A DNA stretch of 8,485 nucleotides from G039029935 sp039029935 (lineage in GTDB: Bacteria; Chloroflexota; Anaerolineae; Caldilineales; Caldilineaceae). This document shows, piece after piece, positions 1-6,986 of this stretch. The stretch's first letter is position 1, and every line of letters starts with the position of its first letter. Made by a program: the position numbers and the translations under genes. Under the pieces are notes generated by a model. The model was not told the DNA's origin, did no database searches, and saw only the letters and a program-made list of their open reading frames with translations. Where the stretch lies: NCBI GenBank assembly GCA_039029935.1, contig JBCCFC010000568.1, forward strand, positions 1 to 8,485. Direction: 5' to 3'.

Positions 1-98
1 AAAGTATCTCAGGTTGGCTACCTGAGCATCGGGCGACAGCCCGACACAGACAAAGTATCTCAGGTTGACTACCTGAGCATCGGGCGACAGCCCGACAC
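1..98. repeat. Two tandem 51-bp units, each with two hairpins
   Basis: Copy 1 covers 1-51 and copy 2 covers 52-98 and a little beyond. Within the shared stretch they differ at one base (G17 against A68). Each unit holds two perfect inverted repeats. The first is CTCAGGT/ACCTGAG (8-14 with 20-26; 59-65 with 71-77), a 7-bp stem with a 5-nt loop. The second is TCGGGC/GCCCGA (29-34 with 39-44; 80-85 with 90-95), a 6-bp stem with a GACA loop. The element lies about 45 bp past the glpD stop codon, so on the minus strand it may also end or stabilise the glpD transcript; only a short T run follows. The array may extend to the left of the window. The repeat and hairpins are seen directly; any function is inferred. 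Confidence 0.85.
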
Positions 99-141
99 GG
101 ATATCCATGCTACTTTCAGAGCAGTACGTGTGATTATTTCC

Positions 142-1869
142 CTAATCTACCCAAGTAACACCATGCTTCTCGGCCAACAGCCCACGAAACCGTTCAATCT
201 CTGCCGCCTGTGTCTCCGCTGACCACTTGAGCGTATCCCCCACAATCGCTCCAACCTCTTCGCTCAACGCCGCAGACGCGTGTCCCAGCATCCCCAGCAG
301 CGTACGTCGCAGAATCAAGTCATCCAAATGCGTCACCTTTTCATGCTGTGCCAAAAAGCGAATCTCGCCACGAAAATAGTCGGGCTGGTGTTGGAGTGAC
401 GCAAGGTCATTTTCATCCGCACTGTCGGCCATATACTGCGCAACTGCACGCGCCCGTGTTCCATAACGGTCAAATAGTATTTCAATCATGGCCGGAGCAA
501 GCTCGGTATCCTCAGCGACATTGGCAATCCACTGTGCTTTTTCGCCATCACTCACTGGGTAGCGATCACCACCACCAATCGGCATATTGCGTGTGATATA
601 GAGACGTGGTTGCTCTAAATGTTCAAGGGCTTTGTCAGCGGTCTGCTCGGAAAAGGCTCTAAACGTGGTCCACTTGCCACCAATCAAATTAAAAATTGGA
701 TAGCTGTGCGTGTCGTCCGGCTCAATCACACGAATGCTGTGATCACGACTGATTTGGCCTGCTGTGTTGGCATCACTGGATGGCAATGGGCGCACCCCTG
801 AAAATTGATAGACAATGTGCGAGCGGTCTACATGGATGTCAGGGAAAACACGGTCAATCATACTCAGAAAGTAGTCAATCTCCTCGTCCGTGCAGCGGAT
901 ATCCTCCGGTGAATCTACACGAATATCCGACGTCCCGACCAGCACTTTATCCTTGAGCGGGTAGATCAACACGATACGTCCGTCTTCATTCTCAAAGAAA
1001 AACTCATTCTCGTCAATGCTCTGGCGCAATTCGGGATGGTCTAGTACCAGATGCGAGCCTTTGGTCCCGCCAATAAATTTGGTCTGTTGCCCCAACGATT
1101 GGTTGGCGAGGTCAATCCAAGGCCCGGCCGCGTTGATGACCAGCTGTGGATAAATAGTGTATGTCTCACCCGTCAACTCATCCCGTAACGTCACACTATT
1201 ATCTCCCGCTGCAACCGCTGACATGTAGTTGATGGCATGTGCCTGTGACGATGCCCCCTCCGCATCCAACACCAGCTCCATGCCAATCCGTTCAGGCGAG
1301 TGCATGGCAGCATCAAAATAGGTGGCGGTAGCGACAATGTCCTTATTGAGTTGTGGATATTGCGCCAACGATGTCTTGCGCAGACTGAAGCGATGGTTTG
1401 GGACGCGTGTGTGTAGTGAATCCGACTGGCTTCGTGTGTAAGCGTCATAGAGCATCAGCCCAATTTTGATGATGATGCCGCCGCGCTCGGATGGTTTATC
1501 CAATAATCCCAAAAATTTGAGCGGTGCATTCAAAAAGCCCGAAAACCACTGAAAAATCGGAATCGTCGTCGCCAGCGGTTGTACATAGTGCGGCGCATTT
1601 TGGATCAGCCGATTACGCTCCTGCACAGCCTCGCGCACCAGTCGGAATTCGCCATTTTCCAGATAACGCACACCCCCATGCACCATGTGCGACGAAGCGG
1701 CACTGGTCCCCGAACAGAAATCACCCTTGTCTACCATCAGCACATCCACACCCTGTAGGGCAAGATCGCGGAACGTGCCAATGCCGTTGATGCCCGCACC
1801 AATGATGAGGACGCTGACATTCAGATTTTGGTCAATGTAGTTAAGTGCATCTTGACGATGTTTTGACAT
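142..1869 (-). CDS. glpD: FAD-dependent glycerol-3-phosphate dehydrogenase
   Basis: Oxidises sn-glycerol 3-phosphate to dihydroxyacetone phosphate and passes electrons through FAD to the quinone pool at the inner face of the cytoplasmic membrane, linking glycerol and lipid breakdown to glycolysis. The 575-aa product is close to the usual 500-560 aa. An N-terminal FAD-binding Rossmann motif is visible (G24-A-G26-I-N-G29, with D47 ending the second strand). It is followed by the conserved SHMVHGGVRYLE block (60-71), NAAGPW (246-251), GVRPL (358-362) and GGKWTTFR (397-404). The C-terminal helical domain of the family covers about 425-550, including HLDDLILRRTLLG (514-526). The start is preceded by AAGGATAAGGG as ribosome binding site. 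No glpK or glpF is in the window. It lies 98 bp downstream of a hypothetical gene on the same strand and may be co-transcribed with it. Homology to related FAD amine or glycerol-phosphate oxidases is less likely given the C-terminal domain. Confidence 0.95.
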   Translation of the reverse strand: MSKHRQDALNYIDQNLNVSVLIIGAGINGIGTFRDLALQGVDVLMVDKGDFCSGTSAASSHMVHGGVRYLENGEFRLVREAVQERNRLIQNAPHYVQPLATTIPIFQWFSGFLNAPLKFLGLLDKPSERGGIIIKIGLMLYDAYTRSQSDSLHTRVPNHRFSLRKTSLAQYPQLNKDIVATATYFDAAMHSPERIGMELVLDAEGASSQAHAINYMSAVAAGDNSVTLRDELTGETYTIYPQLVINAAGPWIDLANQSLGQQTKFIGGTKGSHLVLDHPELRQSIDENEFFFENEDGRIVLIYPLKDKVLVGTSDIRVDSPEDIRCTDEEIDYFLSMIDRVFPDIHVDRSHIVYQFSGVRPLPSSDANTAGQISRDHSIRVIEPDDTHSYPIFNLIGGKWTTFRAFSEQTADKALEHLEQPRLYITRNMPIGGGDRYPVSDGEKAQWIANVAEDTELAPAMIEILFDRYGTRARAVAQYMADSADENDLASLQHQPDYFRGEIRFLAQHEKVTHLDDLILRRTLLGMLGHASAALSEEVGAIVGDTLKWSAETQAAEIERFRGLLAEKHGVTWVD

Positions 1870-1967
1870 CCCTTATCCTTCGTTCCATTTTGATAATGAT
1901 CAGAATATGTTGTGACACCTTGTAGAAATAAATCCGAGGCCAATGGATTAAACATAATTTTGATTCC

Positions 1968-2546
1968 CTAAATGATTTGATGTACCAATATATGGTCTGT
2001 AAGTGGGTTATTCTCTGTACGCATTGTATCAAGCATTTGGCTAAGTTCATGGCAGCTTGGTGAGTCGGCCACAAGGACACCATTATTAACGGCCAACCAA
2101 TGCCCCACTTCGTACTCGTCTTGATTTTCAATAATCCACTCCATTGAATTTTTTAGGAAATATCGTGGTTTTGGCGTTTTTTCTCGTAGTTTAGCAACAC
2201 GTGCAGGACGCGGATTGAATATTGGCTGAATCCGTGTAAAGACTTCATAGTCTGGATATTTTTCCAGCCCCATCTCCGCCAGTACTTTAGATCGACGCGT
2301 ATCAACAAAGCCGAGCATCACGCTTATCCCCTTGTCCAGTTCCTCTGCGGATGCCATGTCCCAATCAACTTTGTCAATGAGTCGTCGGTAGGCGCGATGA
2401 TCCTGTGTACTAGCAATTTGGGACAACTCGTCCAGCACACCTGACGATGGGTCAATTTTCGGTGTATGACCGTTTTGGCTGATTGCGGTTGGACTCGATG
2501 TCGTTTGATTAATCACGGTTTGACTGATTGTGGTTTGATTCATCAT
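1968..2546 (-). CDS. Conserved hypothetical protein, DUF5678-like C-terminus
   Basis: The product is 192 aa from the preferred start at 2546, which has AAAGGA five bases upstream; an open frame 14 codons longer (to 2588) has no such signal. There is no signal peptide or membrane segment, so it is probably cytoplasmic. Residues 1-30 are low complexity, rich in N, Q, S and T (NQTT recurs at 3-6 and 13-16). Residues 50-115 resemble, from memory, a widespread helical segment containing 'ARxLAExGxxxYPDxxxF'; here VLAEMGLEKYPDYEVF spans 88-103. Residues about 135-192 (MEWIIENQDEY, then WLAVNNGVLVADS, ending HILVHQ) have the pattern of DUF5678 domains found beside such segments in Chloroflexota and cyanobacteria. 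The biochemical role is unknown. The order of blocks argues that this is a real gene and not a shadow frame. The domain assignment comes from pattern memory and needs a profile search. Confidence 0.75.
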   Translation of the reverse strand: MMNQTTISQTVINQTTSSPTAISQNGHTPKIDPSSGVLDELSQIASTQDHRAYRRLIDKVDWDMASAEELDKGISVMLGFVDTRRSKVLAEMGLEKYPDYEVFTRIQPIFNPRPARVAKLREKTPKPRYFLKNSMEWIIENQDEYEVGHWLAVNNGVLVADSPSCHELSQMLDTMRTENNPLTDHILVHQII

Positions 2547-2607
2547 ATTTTTCCTTTCAAGTACACTAGCCGCTCCCTCGGGCTTCAATGTGGACGGTTG
2601 GTTTCAT

Positions 2608-2649
2608 GTGAAAACGATACTATATCTGGTGCATTGCGTCAATTTTCAC
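2608..2649 (-). promoter_or_regulatory. Candidate minus-strand promoter inside an inverted repeat
   Basis: On the minus strand, TTGACG (complement of 2637-2642) is followed after 17 bp by TATCGT (complement of 2614-2619). An alternative -10, TATAGT, is the complement of 2619-2624 but gives only a 12-bp spacer. The core is bracketed by GTGAAAA (2608-2614) and TTTTCAC (2643-2649), a perfect 7-bp inverted repeat that could be an operator. It would serve the hypothetical gene starting at 2546. The bases are seen directly; promoter function is inferred and the -10 is weak. Confidence 0.35.
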
Positions 2650-2682
2650 AACAGATAGCGTTGGGTAGCATTTCGGTTTGAT

Positions 2683-2711
2683 TTGGCATTTGACCGCTTT
2701 TTGGGTAAGAT
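2683..2711 (+). promoter_or_regulatory. Candidate sigma70-like promoter of the LysM/protease operon
   Basis: TTGGCA (2683-2688; one mismatch to TTGACA), a 17-bp spacer, then TAAGAT (2706-2711; two mismatches to TATAAT). Transcription would start near 2718, leaving a leader of about 55 nt before the ATG at 2774. Spacing is ideal but the -10 is only fair. Confidence 0.4.
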
Positions 2712-2773
2712 ACTGCCACAGACCAACAGGTCCAAACCAATAATTTGTTCCGTCCAAAAGGATATTTAGACCG

Positions 2774-3325
2774 ATGCACCATCTTCATGCGTTGCAACAC
2801 ACAAAATCTTATGCTCACCTATGCCTACTGTGGATAGCACTGCTGCTTTTCACCGCGTGTAGCCCTGGAGGGAATACCACATCCACGCCGAGTGATGCGG
2901 CACCAATTGACAGCGAAAATCAAACAGAGACTGAGCCGCCGCCACCCGCCATTGAAGAGGAACCGACTGAACTGGATCGCGTCAGCCTCTCGCCATTTGA
3001 CCGCCCGCCAGATATCCTCATCACGCAGGCCAATATCACGCTTGTGTCGTTGGCGCGGGAACTTGGCGTACCGCTGGCGCAGTTGCAACGCACCAATCCA
3101 CACTTGGAAGAGGAGGTGTCGATAGGGACGTTGGTCATCATTCCGATTGTGCATTATGCAAGCGAGGGCGAAACGCTCGCCAGTATTGCTGATGAGATGG
3201 GGTTGAATATCATCGAACTGAGTGCCATCAACCCTGACATGATCACCACCCAACCACTGACTGCAGGTGATTTTGTGGCTGTGCCTGTACCGCTTGGTGT
3301 GCAGAAAATGATGGAGGAAGACTGA
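2774..3325 (+). CDS. LysM-repeat lipoprotein, secreted
   Basis: The product is 183 aa. Residues 16-28 form a hydrophobic core ending in FTA-C29, a reasonable lipobox (phenylalanine at -3 is less usual), so the mature protein is probably lipid-anchored at Cys29 and faces outward. Residues 30-80 are an acidic, Pro/Ser/Thr-rich flexible spacer. Two LysM-type modules follow: about 83-125 (LVSLARELGVPLAQLQRTNP, then IGTLVIIP) and about 128-173 (GETLASIADEMGLNIIELSAINP, then AGDFVAVP). LysM modules typically bind peptidoglycan or related N-acetylglucosamine polymers. AAGGA at 2758-2762 is a plausible, slightly distant ribosome binding site. Its stop overlaps the start of the next gene by one base, and GGAGG inside its last codons serves that start, so the two are probably translated in a coupled way and work together in the envelope. 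Confidence 0.85.
   Translation: MHHLHALQHTKSYAHLCLLWIALLLFTACSPGGNTTSTPSDAAPIDSENQTETEPPPPAIEEEPTELDRVSLSPFDRPPDILITQANITLVSLARELGVPLAQLQRTNPHLEEEVSIGTLVIIPIVHYASEGETLASIADEMGLNIIELSAINPDMITTQPLTAGDFVAVPVPLGVQKMMEED
3313..3317 (+). promoter_or_regulatory. Ribosome binding site GGAGG deciding the protease-WD40 start
   Basis: GGAGG sits in the last codons of the LysM gene, seven bases before the ATG at 3325 (TGATG stop/start overlap). It favours 3325 over the alternative ATG at 3496, which has no purine-rich signal upstream but would give a cleaner signal peptide. Confidence 0.6.
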
Positions 3326-6300
3326 TGGGCAGATCAAACATTGAGTACAACCCGCCCAGGGTTAAAACCGCAGGGCTAGTCAACAGTGCGCCTCATCCAA
3401 TGAGGCTGGACGCAAATACAGGACCCGTTGCGGGATCGTCTTTTTCTAGCACCGACCGTGTATGTCAGCGTAAACCTCACCTACGTACTGTGACAATGGC
3501 TGTTGTACGATTTGTTGTCCTTGCGCTCATCCTTCTGCTTACTAGCCACAGCACCACCACCCTCCACAGCCAAGCCGAACCGGATATCACCAATGTCCTG
3601 CGCGCCACTGTACGTATTCGTGGCTGTAATCTCTATGGCTGTAACGAGAACTTGGGCAGTGGTGTCATTATCCACCCACATGGGATTATTCTGACCGCCA
3701 ACCATGTCACGTTGACCAATCAGAATGACCGCACGTCACCTGCACGTGATGAGTTTATGATTGAGATGATTGAACGTTCCAGTGATGTCCCCAAGGCGCG
3801 CTATCGGGCGCGGCGTTTAACCTATGCAGAAAACTTGGATGCAGATTTGGCTCTCTTGCAGATTGTGGCTGAGGCGGAAACCAACAAACCGATCAAACTG
3901 GGTGAAATTGATACGCCACTGCCCTATATACCGTTAGCATCCAAAGAGACAATGACGCAAATTGACGTGAAAACACCGATTGAGATTTGGGGATATCCAG
4001 CCGTCGGTGGTGAGACGATTTACTATACCGATGATCAGATACGTGGATTTTTGGAAGGGCGGTCAATCATCAAGGTAGAGGAGCTACTCTCTGGTTACAG
4101 CGGTGGCCCTGTGCTTGTGATTGAAGCGGGCGATAATGGTGAGCAAGATCGCTATGTTGTGGCTGGCTTTGTCATGGCAAATTCAGTTTTGCAGAGAAGC
4201 CAAGGACTTTCTGAACAAGCAGGGTTGGTTCGTAGCATTGATGCCTTTCAGAATTTTGTGTGGGACCCCAAGCCGCCGCTGGTGTGGGCAGAGAATGTAT
4301 CTGCTACAACGTCGATAGATGCAGATGGGAATGAAAGCGTTTTGTTTCGGCTGAACCTTCATGCGATAGATTATGTAGGTGGTCGAGGACGTTTGCTGCT
4401 GTACCCCTTTGATGCCGAAACATATGAGCCGCTGAGTAATCCAGATAGTAACCTGCAACAGACGGACAGAGGGCAAATCGTTCTGCATCGTGACTTTACA
4501 ACCGATGATTTGTTGACTCATGCGATGCCCATTGAAATGCGTGTGCCATTAGAGCAGTTGGAAGTGCATCCTGATGATGTTGTCTTTCGTGTCGTACTGT
4601 GGGATTATATGGGTGCGCGCCATCTGTGGCATAGTGGAACTTGGATAACAGTGGAAGAATCTGTGAGCCCTACTAAGATTGCTCTTGTACCCACGTTAAC
4701 ACCAACCGCATCAAATACCCCTGTTCCACCCACTGCTACACCTGTTCCTCCAACATTCACACCTATAAATACGCCAATAAAAATTCCTGTTCCCCCAACT
4801 TTTACACCTACAAACACACCGACGGAGACAACTATCCCGTCTACTCTTACGCCAACAAGTACACCTATCCCGCCTACATCAACAGATACACCTGTGCCTC
4901 CAACCTTTACACCAACAAATACTGCCACAACAACAAAAATGCCTACAAAAGTGCCAACATCAACAACCACGAAGACGCCCACTGAAACACTGACACCCAC
5001 ATTGACCTTTACGCCAACACCAGTCCCCTATGACCCTAATCTTGCCTACAACATTACCGAACTCGTAGACCTCGCTCCTAATGAATTGATGCGTATTGGA
5101 CGAGGTAGGGGATGGCAAATTGTCTATGCCCCCGATGGTCAACGCTTGGCTATTGCTGGACCATTGGGTGTATGGCTTTATCACGTAGATAGGCAACGTT
5201 CAACTGGATATGATCAAGGGCAACTTTTGCCTCACGCGGCTCCTGTTTGGTCAGTGGCTTTCAGTCCAGATGGAGAACGCATCGTCTTTGGCAGTACAGA
5301 TCGCACAGTGCGTATCTGGGATGCCAACTCTGGCTATCAATTGGCACAACTCGATGGTCACACAGACAGAGTTTGGTCAGTGGCGTTTAGTCCAGATGGG
5401 AAACGCATTGTCTCCGGTAGTGATGATAATACGGTGCGTATCTGGGATGCCAACGCTGGTACTCAACTGAGACAACTTGACGGCCATACTTCATGGGTTT
5501 GGTCAGTGGCGTTTAGTCCAGATGGGAAACGCATTGTCTCCGGTAGTGATGATAGTACAATACATATCTGGGATGCCAACTCTGGCGAGAAACTCGATCA
5601 ACTTGACGGACACACTTCATTGGTAAGGTCGGTGGCGTTCAGTCCAAATGGGAAACGCATCGTCTCTGGCAGTCATGATAAAACAGTACGCATCTGGGAC
5701 GCTGACACAGGTACTCAACTCACCCAACTTGACGGTCACACGGAGAGAGTTTTCTCGGTGGCATTCAGCCCAGATGGCGAACGCATCGTCTCCGGAAGTT
5801 GGGATAGCACGGTGCGCATCTGGGACACCAAAGATGGTACTCAACTCACCCAACTCGACGGTCACACTTCATGGGTAAGACCAGTAGCATACAGTCCAGA
5901 TGGTGAGCACATCGCCTCCGGCAGTGATGATGGCACGGTGCGTATCTGGGACGCCATCACTGGTACTCAACTCACCCAACTCGGTGGTCATATGCCCCCT
6001 GTTTGGTCAGTGGAGTTCAGTTCTGATGGCGAACGCATCATCTCTGGTGGTTGGGATAGAGCGGTACGCATCTGGGATACCAACACTGGCACTCAGTTGG
6101 TGCAACTCGACGGTCACATTTCGTGGGTAAGGTCGGTGGCGTATAGTCCTGATGGGGAACGCATCATCTCTGGGAGTAAGGATGGTACAGTGCGTATCTG
6201 GGATGCCATCACAGGCAACCAAGTCGCCCAACTCAACGGCCACACTGCACCTGTTTGGTCGGTGGCGTTCGGTCCTGATGGGGAACGCACCATCTCTGGT

Positions 6301-6846
6301 AGTGAAGATAAAACGGTACGCATCTGGGATATCAAAGAAGGGACTCAATTAGCGCAACTCGACGGTCACACTTCATTGGTAAAGTCCGTAGCATTTAGCT
6401 CTGTTGGGGAACGCATCGTCTCTGGGAGTATGGATGGTACAGTGCGTATCTGGGATGCCATCACAGGCAACCAAGTCGCCCAACTCAACGGTCACACAAA
6501 GAGAGTTTTCTCGGTGGCCTACAGTCCAGATGGTGAGCGCATCATTTCTGGTAGTGAAGATAGCACGGTGCGTATTTGGGACGTTAACTCTGGTTCTCAA
6601 ATCGCCCAACTCAATGGTCACACGGATTCAGTCTTGTCAGTGGCATTCAGTCCAGATGGAGAACGTATCGTTTCTGGCAGTATGGATAAAACGGTACGAA
6701 TATGGGATGCTGGCATTGGCACTCAACTTACCCAATTCGACGGCCACACGGATCCAGTATTGTCGGTGGCTTTCAGTCCTGCTGGTAGCAGCATCGTCTC
6801 TGGCAGCGAAGATGGCACGGTGCGTATCTGGGCCGTACCAGAATAG
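3325..6846 (+). CDS. Exported trypsin-like serine protease fused to a 14-blade WD40 array
   Basis: The product is 1173 aa. Residues 58-74 (MAVVRFVVLALILLLTS) are a membrane or signal segment ending in a possible signal-peptidase site, SQA before E85, so the rest probably lies outside the cytoplasm. Residues about 88-290 are a trypsin/DegP-type protease with an apparently complete triad: His127 in TANHV, Asp174 in DLALLQI, Ser259 in GYSGGPV. Residues about 310-450 are strand-rich and unassigned. Residues 454-571 are a Pro/Thr-rich linker. Residues 597-640 are a degenerate propeller blade, followed by 13 WD40 repeats of exactly 42 aa from residue 641 to the end; the last is cut at 29 aa after its third strand. 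Fourteen blades suggest two seven-bladed propellers, with closing strands supplied from the N-terminal side. WD40 propellers are protein-binding scaffolds; the target is unknown. The alternative start at 3496 gives a conventional 27-aa signal peptide. Start 3325 is kept because of its ribosome binding site and overlap with the LysM gene. Confidence 0.9.
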   Translation: MGRSNIEYNPPRVKTAGLVNSAPHPMRLDANTGPVAGSSFSSTDRVCQRKPHLRTVTMAVVRFVVLALILLLTSHSTTTLHSQAEPDITNVLRATVRIRGCNLYGCNENLGSGVIIHPHGIILTANHVTLTNQNDRTSPARDEFMIEMIERSSDVPKARYRARRLTYAENLDADLALLQIVAEAETNKPIKLGEIDTPLPYIPLASKETMTQIDVKTPIEIWGYPAVGGETIYYTDDQIRGFLEGRSIIKVEELLSGYSGGPVLVIEAGDNGEQDRYVVAGFVMANSVLQRSQGLSEQAGLVRSIDAFQNFVWDPKPPLVWAENVSATTSIDADGNESVLFRLNLHAIDYVGGRGRLLLYPFDAETYEPLSNPDSNLQQTDRGQIVLHRDFTTDDLLTHAMPIEMRVPLEQLEVHPDDVVFRVVLWDYMGARHLWHSGTWITVEESVSPTKIALVPTLTPTASNTPVPPTATPVPPTFTPINTPIKIPVPPTFTPTNTPTETTIPSTLTPTSTPIPPTSTDTPVPPTFTPTNTATTTKMPTKVPTSTTTKTPTETLTPTLTFTPTPVPYDPNLAYNITELVDLAPNELMRIGRGRGWQIVYAPDGQRLAIAGPLGVWLYHVDRQRSTGYDQGQLLPHAAPVWSVAFSPDGERIVFGSTDRTVRIWDANSGYQLAQLDGHTDRVWSVAFSPDGKRIVSGSDDNTVRIWDANAGTQLRQLDGHTSWVWSVAFSPDGKRIVSGSDDSTIHIWDANSGEKLDQLDGHTSLVRSVAFSPNGKRIVSGSHDKTVRIWDADTGTQLTQLDGHTERVFSVAFSPDGERIVSGSWDSTVRIWDTKDGTQLTQLDGHTSWVRPVAYSPDGEHIASGSDDGTVRIWDAITGTQLTQLGGHMPPVWSVEFSSDGERIISGGWDRAVRIWDTNTGTQLVQLDGHISWVRSVAYSPDGERIISGSKDGTVRIWDAITGNQVAQLNGHTAPVWSVAFGPDGERTISGSEDKTVRIWDIKEGTQLAQLDGHTSLVKSVAFSSVGERIVSGSMDGTVRIWDAITGNQVAQLNGHTKRVFSVAYSPDGERIISGSEDSTVRIWDVNSGSQIAQLNGHTDSVLSVAFSPDGERIVSGSMDKTVRIWDAGIGTQLTQFDGHTDPVLSVAFSPAGSSIVSGSEDGTVRIWAVPE
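3390..3434. repeat. Hairpin pair inside the 5' end of the protease-WD40 frame
   Basis: GCCTCAT-CCA-ATGAGGC (3390-3406) is a perfect 7-bp stem with a 3-nt loop. CCCG-TTG-CGGG (3424-3434) follows, with a T5 run at 3441-3445 that makes it vaguely terminator-like. Paired hairpins are otherwise seen only in the non-coding ends of this window. This suggests that 3326-3495 may be an untranslated spacer, or may have been one before it was incorporated into the frame. Confidence 0.5.
4684..5025 (+). repeat. Pro/Thr-rich linker coding repeat
   Basis: Degenerate repeats of short units such as TPT, TPV, PPTFTPTNT encode residues 454-571 of the protease-WD40 protein. The unit PPTFTP recurs four times. 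The linker is probably extended and possibly glycosylated, separating the protease half from the propellers. The open frame on the opposite strand here (4605-5000, rich in Gly and Val) is a by-product of this composition. Confidence 0.85.
5245..6843 (+). repeat. Thirteen tandem 126-bp WD40-coding repeats
   Basis: Units start at 5245, 5371, 5497, 5623, 5749, 5875, 6001, 6127, 6253, 6379, 6505, 6631 and 6757; the last is 87 bp. Every full unit is exactly 126 bp with no insertion or deletion. The protein consensus is VxSVAFSPDGERIVSGSxDx (1-20), then TVRIWD, a three-residue loop, G, TQLxQLDGHTxx. Long exact DNA matches exist between units (58 bp between units 2 and 3; 60 bp between units 8 and 10), pointing to recent duplication or conversion. 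Confidence 0.95.
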
Positions 6847-6895
6847 TGAGCCGTGAATGGTGGCGGTTTGGAGGCATGTCTGTGAGATAGTTAGT

Positions 6896-6925
6896 TTGAC
6901 ATGTGTTTGCTGGTGACGCTATGAT
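6896..6925 (+). promoter_or_regulatory. Strong sigma70-like promoter of the UPF0175-xisH-xisI operon
   Basis: TTGACA (6896-6901) matches the consensus -35. After an 18-bp spacer, TATGAT (6920-6925) matches the -10 at five of six positions. Transcription would start near 6932, giving a leader of about 55 nt to the ATG at 6987. It lies in the 140-bp gap after the protease-WD40 stop, so the module appears to be transcribed independently. It is the best promoter match in the window. Confidence 0.65.
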
Positions 6926-6986
6926 AACGATGTGACTATATTTGTTTAGCCGCGTGGCCTAATTTAATTAGCATCAAGGAGGAGGT

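Noticed and set aside
1..98. CRISPR array
   Set aside because: The units are directly tandem without variable spacers and each contains two hairpins; no cas gene is nearby.
1885..1912. Fur-box-like sequence upstream of glpD (GATAATGATC)
   Set aside because: Only part of the Fur consensus is matched, in an AT-rich stretch, and no clear promoter lies beside it.
2825..3337. 170-codon minus-strand frame opposite the LysM gene
   Set aside because: The plus-strand product has a lipobox and two LysM modules; the opposite frame has no recognisable motif.
3424..3445. Intrinsic terminator inside the protease-WD40 5' region
   Set aside because: The stem is only 4 bp and is separated from the T5 run by six bases; it would be a poor terminator, though it is kept as a repeat/hairpin feature.
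4605..5000. 131-codon minus-strand frame rich in Gly and Val
   Set aside because: It is the antisense of the Pro/Thr linker repeats; its length reflects codon composition and not a gene.
5210..6856. Several 66-150-codon frames on both strands across the WD40 array
   Set aside because: They repeat with the 126-bp period of the WD40 units and are shadows in other frames.
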